DNA of 6,452 nt from Deltaproteobacteria bacterium (GTDB lineage Bacteria > Desulfobacterota > Dissulfuribacteria > Dissulfuribacterales > UBA3076), in contig JAUWHV010000073.1 of the NCBI GenBank assembly GCA_030605675.1, forward strand, positions 1 through 6,452. The letters run 5' to 3'. This document shows positions 6,131 through 6,452 of the stretch, in pieces. The position numbers were made by a program, and so were the translations under genes. The notes beneath the pieces are model-generated. The model ran no database searches. It was not told the DNA's origin and saw only the letters and a program-made list of their open reading frames with translations. Every line of letters begins with the position of its first letter. Within the stretch, counting starts at the first letter, position 1.

Positions 6131-6452
6131 TCTTCCACCTCTAAATCAAACAAGATTTTTAGTTCTATGGATTGTTTGAGTTGATCAAACGTCAACGCTA
6201 AAAGATCATTGCCCAATTTCTTAAAATATCGTAACTCAGCCTTGTCGATGTTTGCCTTCTCATTTTTGCCAAACCCATACAGAAAAATCGCTCTATCTTT
6301 TTCTTTATAAACAATAATCGTTCTGAAACCTGAGCTTTTTCCACTGTGGGCTCTTTTGATCCGGACTTTATACAGATGATTTTCAAAATCAGGTTTTTTT
6401 AACCCATGAACAAAGAATGAATATAAGGTTGTGTCATGGGTAAATAGAACAC
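6127..6452 (-). CDS. RelE/HigB-type toxin, partial (5' end beyond the window)
   Basis: The open frame continues through the right edge; 107 C-terminal residues are visible and the start lies outside. The visible part contains HLYKVRIKRAHSGKSSGFRT, IIVYKEKDRAIFLYGFGKNE and ANIDKAELRYFKKLG, the conserved core of the RelE toxin family typified by Pfam RelE (PF06296-like), with the glycine/arginine strand and the YGFxKNE motif. Such toxins are usually ribosome-dependent mRNA endonucleases that slow translation when the labile antitoxin is lost. The stop overlaps the antitoxin start by four bases. Family members are usually about 110-125 residues, so only a few N-terminal residues are probably missing. 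No frameshift is seen in the visible part. Catalytic activity is not demonstrated. Confidence 0.85.
   Translation of the reverse strand, partial: VLFTHDTTLYSFFVHGLKKPDFENHLYKVRIKRAHSGKSSGFRTIIVYKEKDRAIFLYGFGKNEKANIDKAELRYFKKLGNDLLALTFDQLKQSIELKILFDLEVEE

Noticed and set aside
6198..6386. A 62-codon minus-strand frame starting MKIICIKSG
   Set aside because: It lies in another frame of the same strand as the RelE-type toxin, whose frame carries the conserved motifs and continues to an ATGA overlap with the antitoxin.

Overview
This is a bacterial chromosomal fragment, probably from an anaerobe. The membrane ferredoxin, the tiny CxxC protein and the TauE permease all fit anaerobic or sulfur-cycling lineages such as Desulfobacterota or Nitrospirota. 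That placement is inference from gene content and intergenic repeat style; no phylogenetic marker gene is present. Base composition looks mid-range over the trk region and visibly more A+T-rich towards the right end.

Positions 1-4483, all on the minus strand, form one compact block. Read in transcription order it holds tRNA-Cys(GCA), trkA and trkH (potassium uptake), an MTH1187/UPF0045-type thiamine-binding protein, a 44-residue membrane CxxC protein, a 302-residue membrane 4Fe-4S protein with 21 cysteines, and the start of rdgB (non-canonical purine NTP pyrophosphatase), which runs off the left edge. trkA and trkH overlap by 4 bases (ATGA). The thiamine-binding, CxxC and 4Fe-4S genes are joined by two identical one-base TAATG overlaps. 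This suggests one co-translated operon joining potassium uptake, a small redox unit and nucleotide-pool cleaning. A four-unit TTAGCnn heptad repeat lies between the 4Fe-4S gene and rdgB and supplies the last codons and stop of the former.

Positions 4484-4595 are a divergent intergenic region. On the plus strand a TauE/SafE-type anion permease follows (4596-5555), ending in a short tract of GGTTC-type repeats with a perfect 15-bp tandem duplication.

Positions 5614-5809 hold no gene but several inverted repeats: an intrinsic terminator for the minus strand and an imperfect palindrome resembling an integron attC site. Next comes a type II toxin-antitoxin pair on the minus strand. A RelE-type toxin (cut by the right edge) overlaps an XRE-family antitoxin by ATGA. 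This right-hand part looks like accessory, possibly acquired, DNA beside a core operon.

The least described element is the translationally coupled pair of 44-residue CxxC protein and cysteine-rich membrane ferredoxin. The genes resemble known but functionally uncharacterised families, so it is a candidate redox system rather than a demonstrated one.
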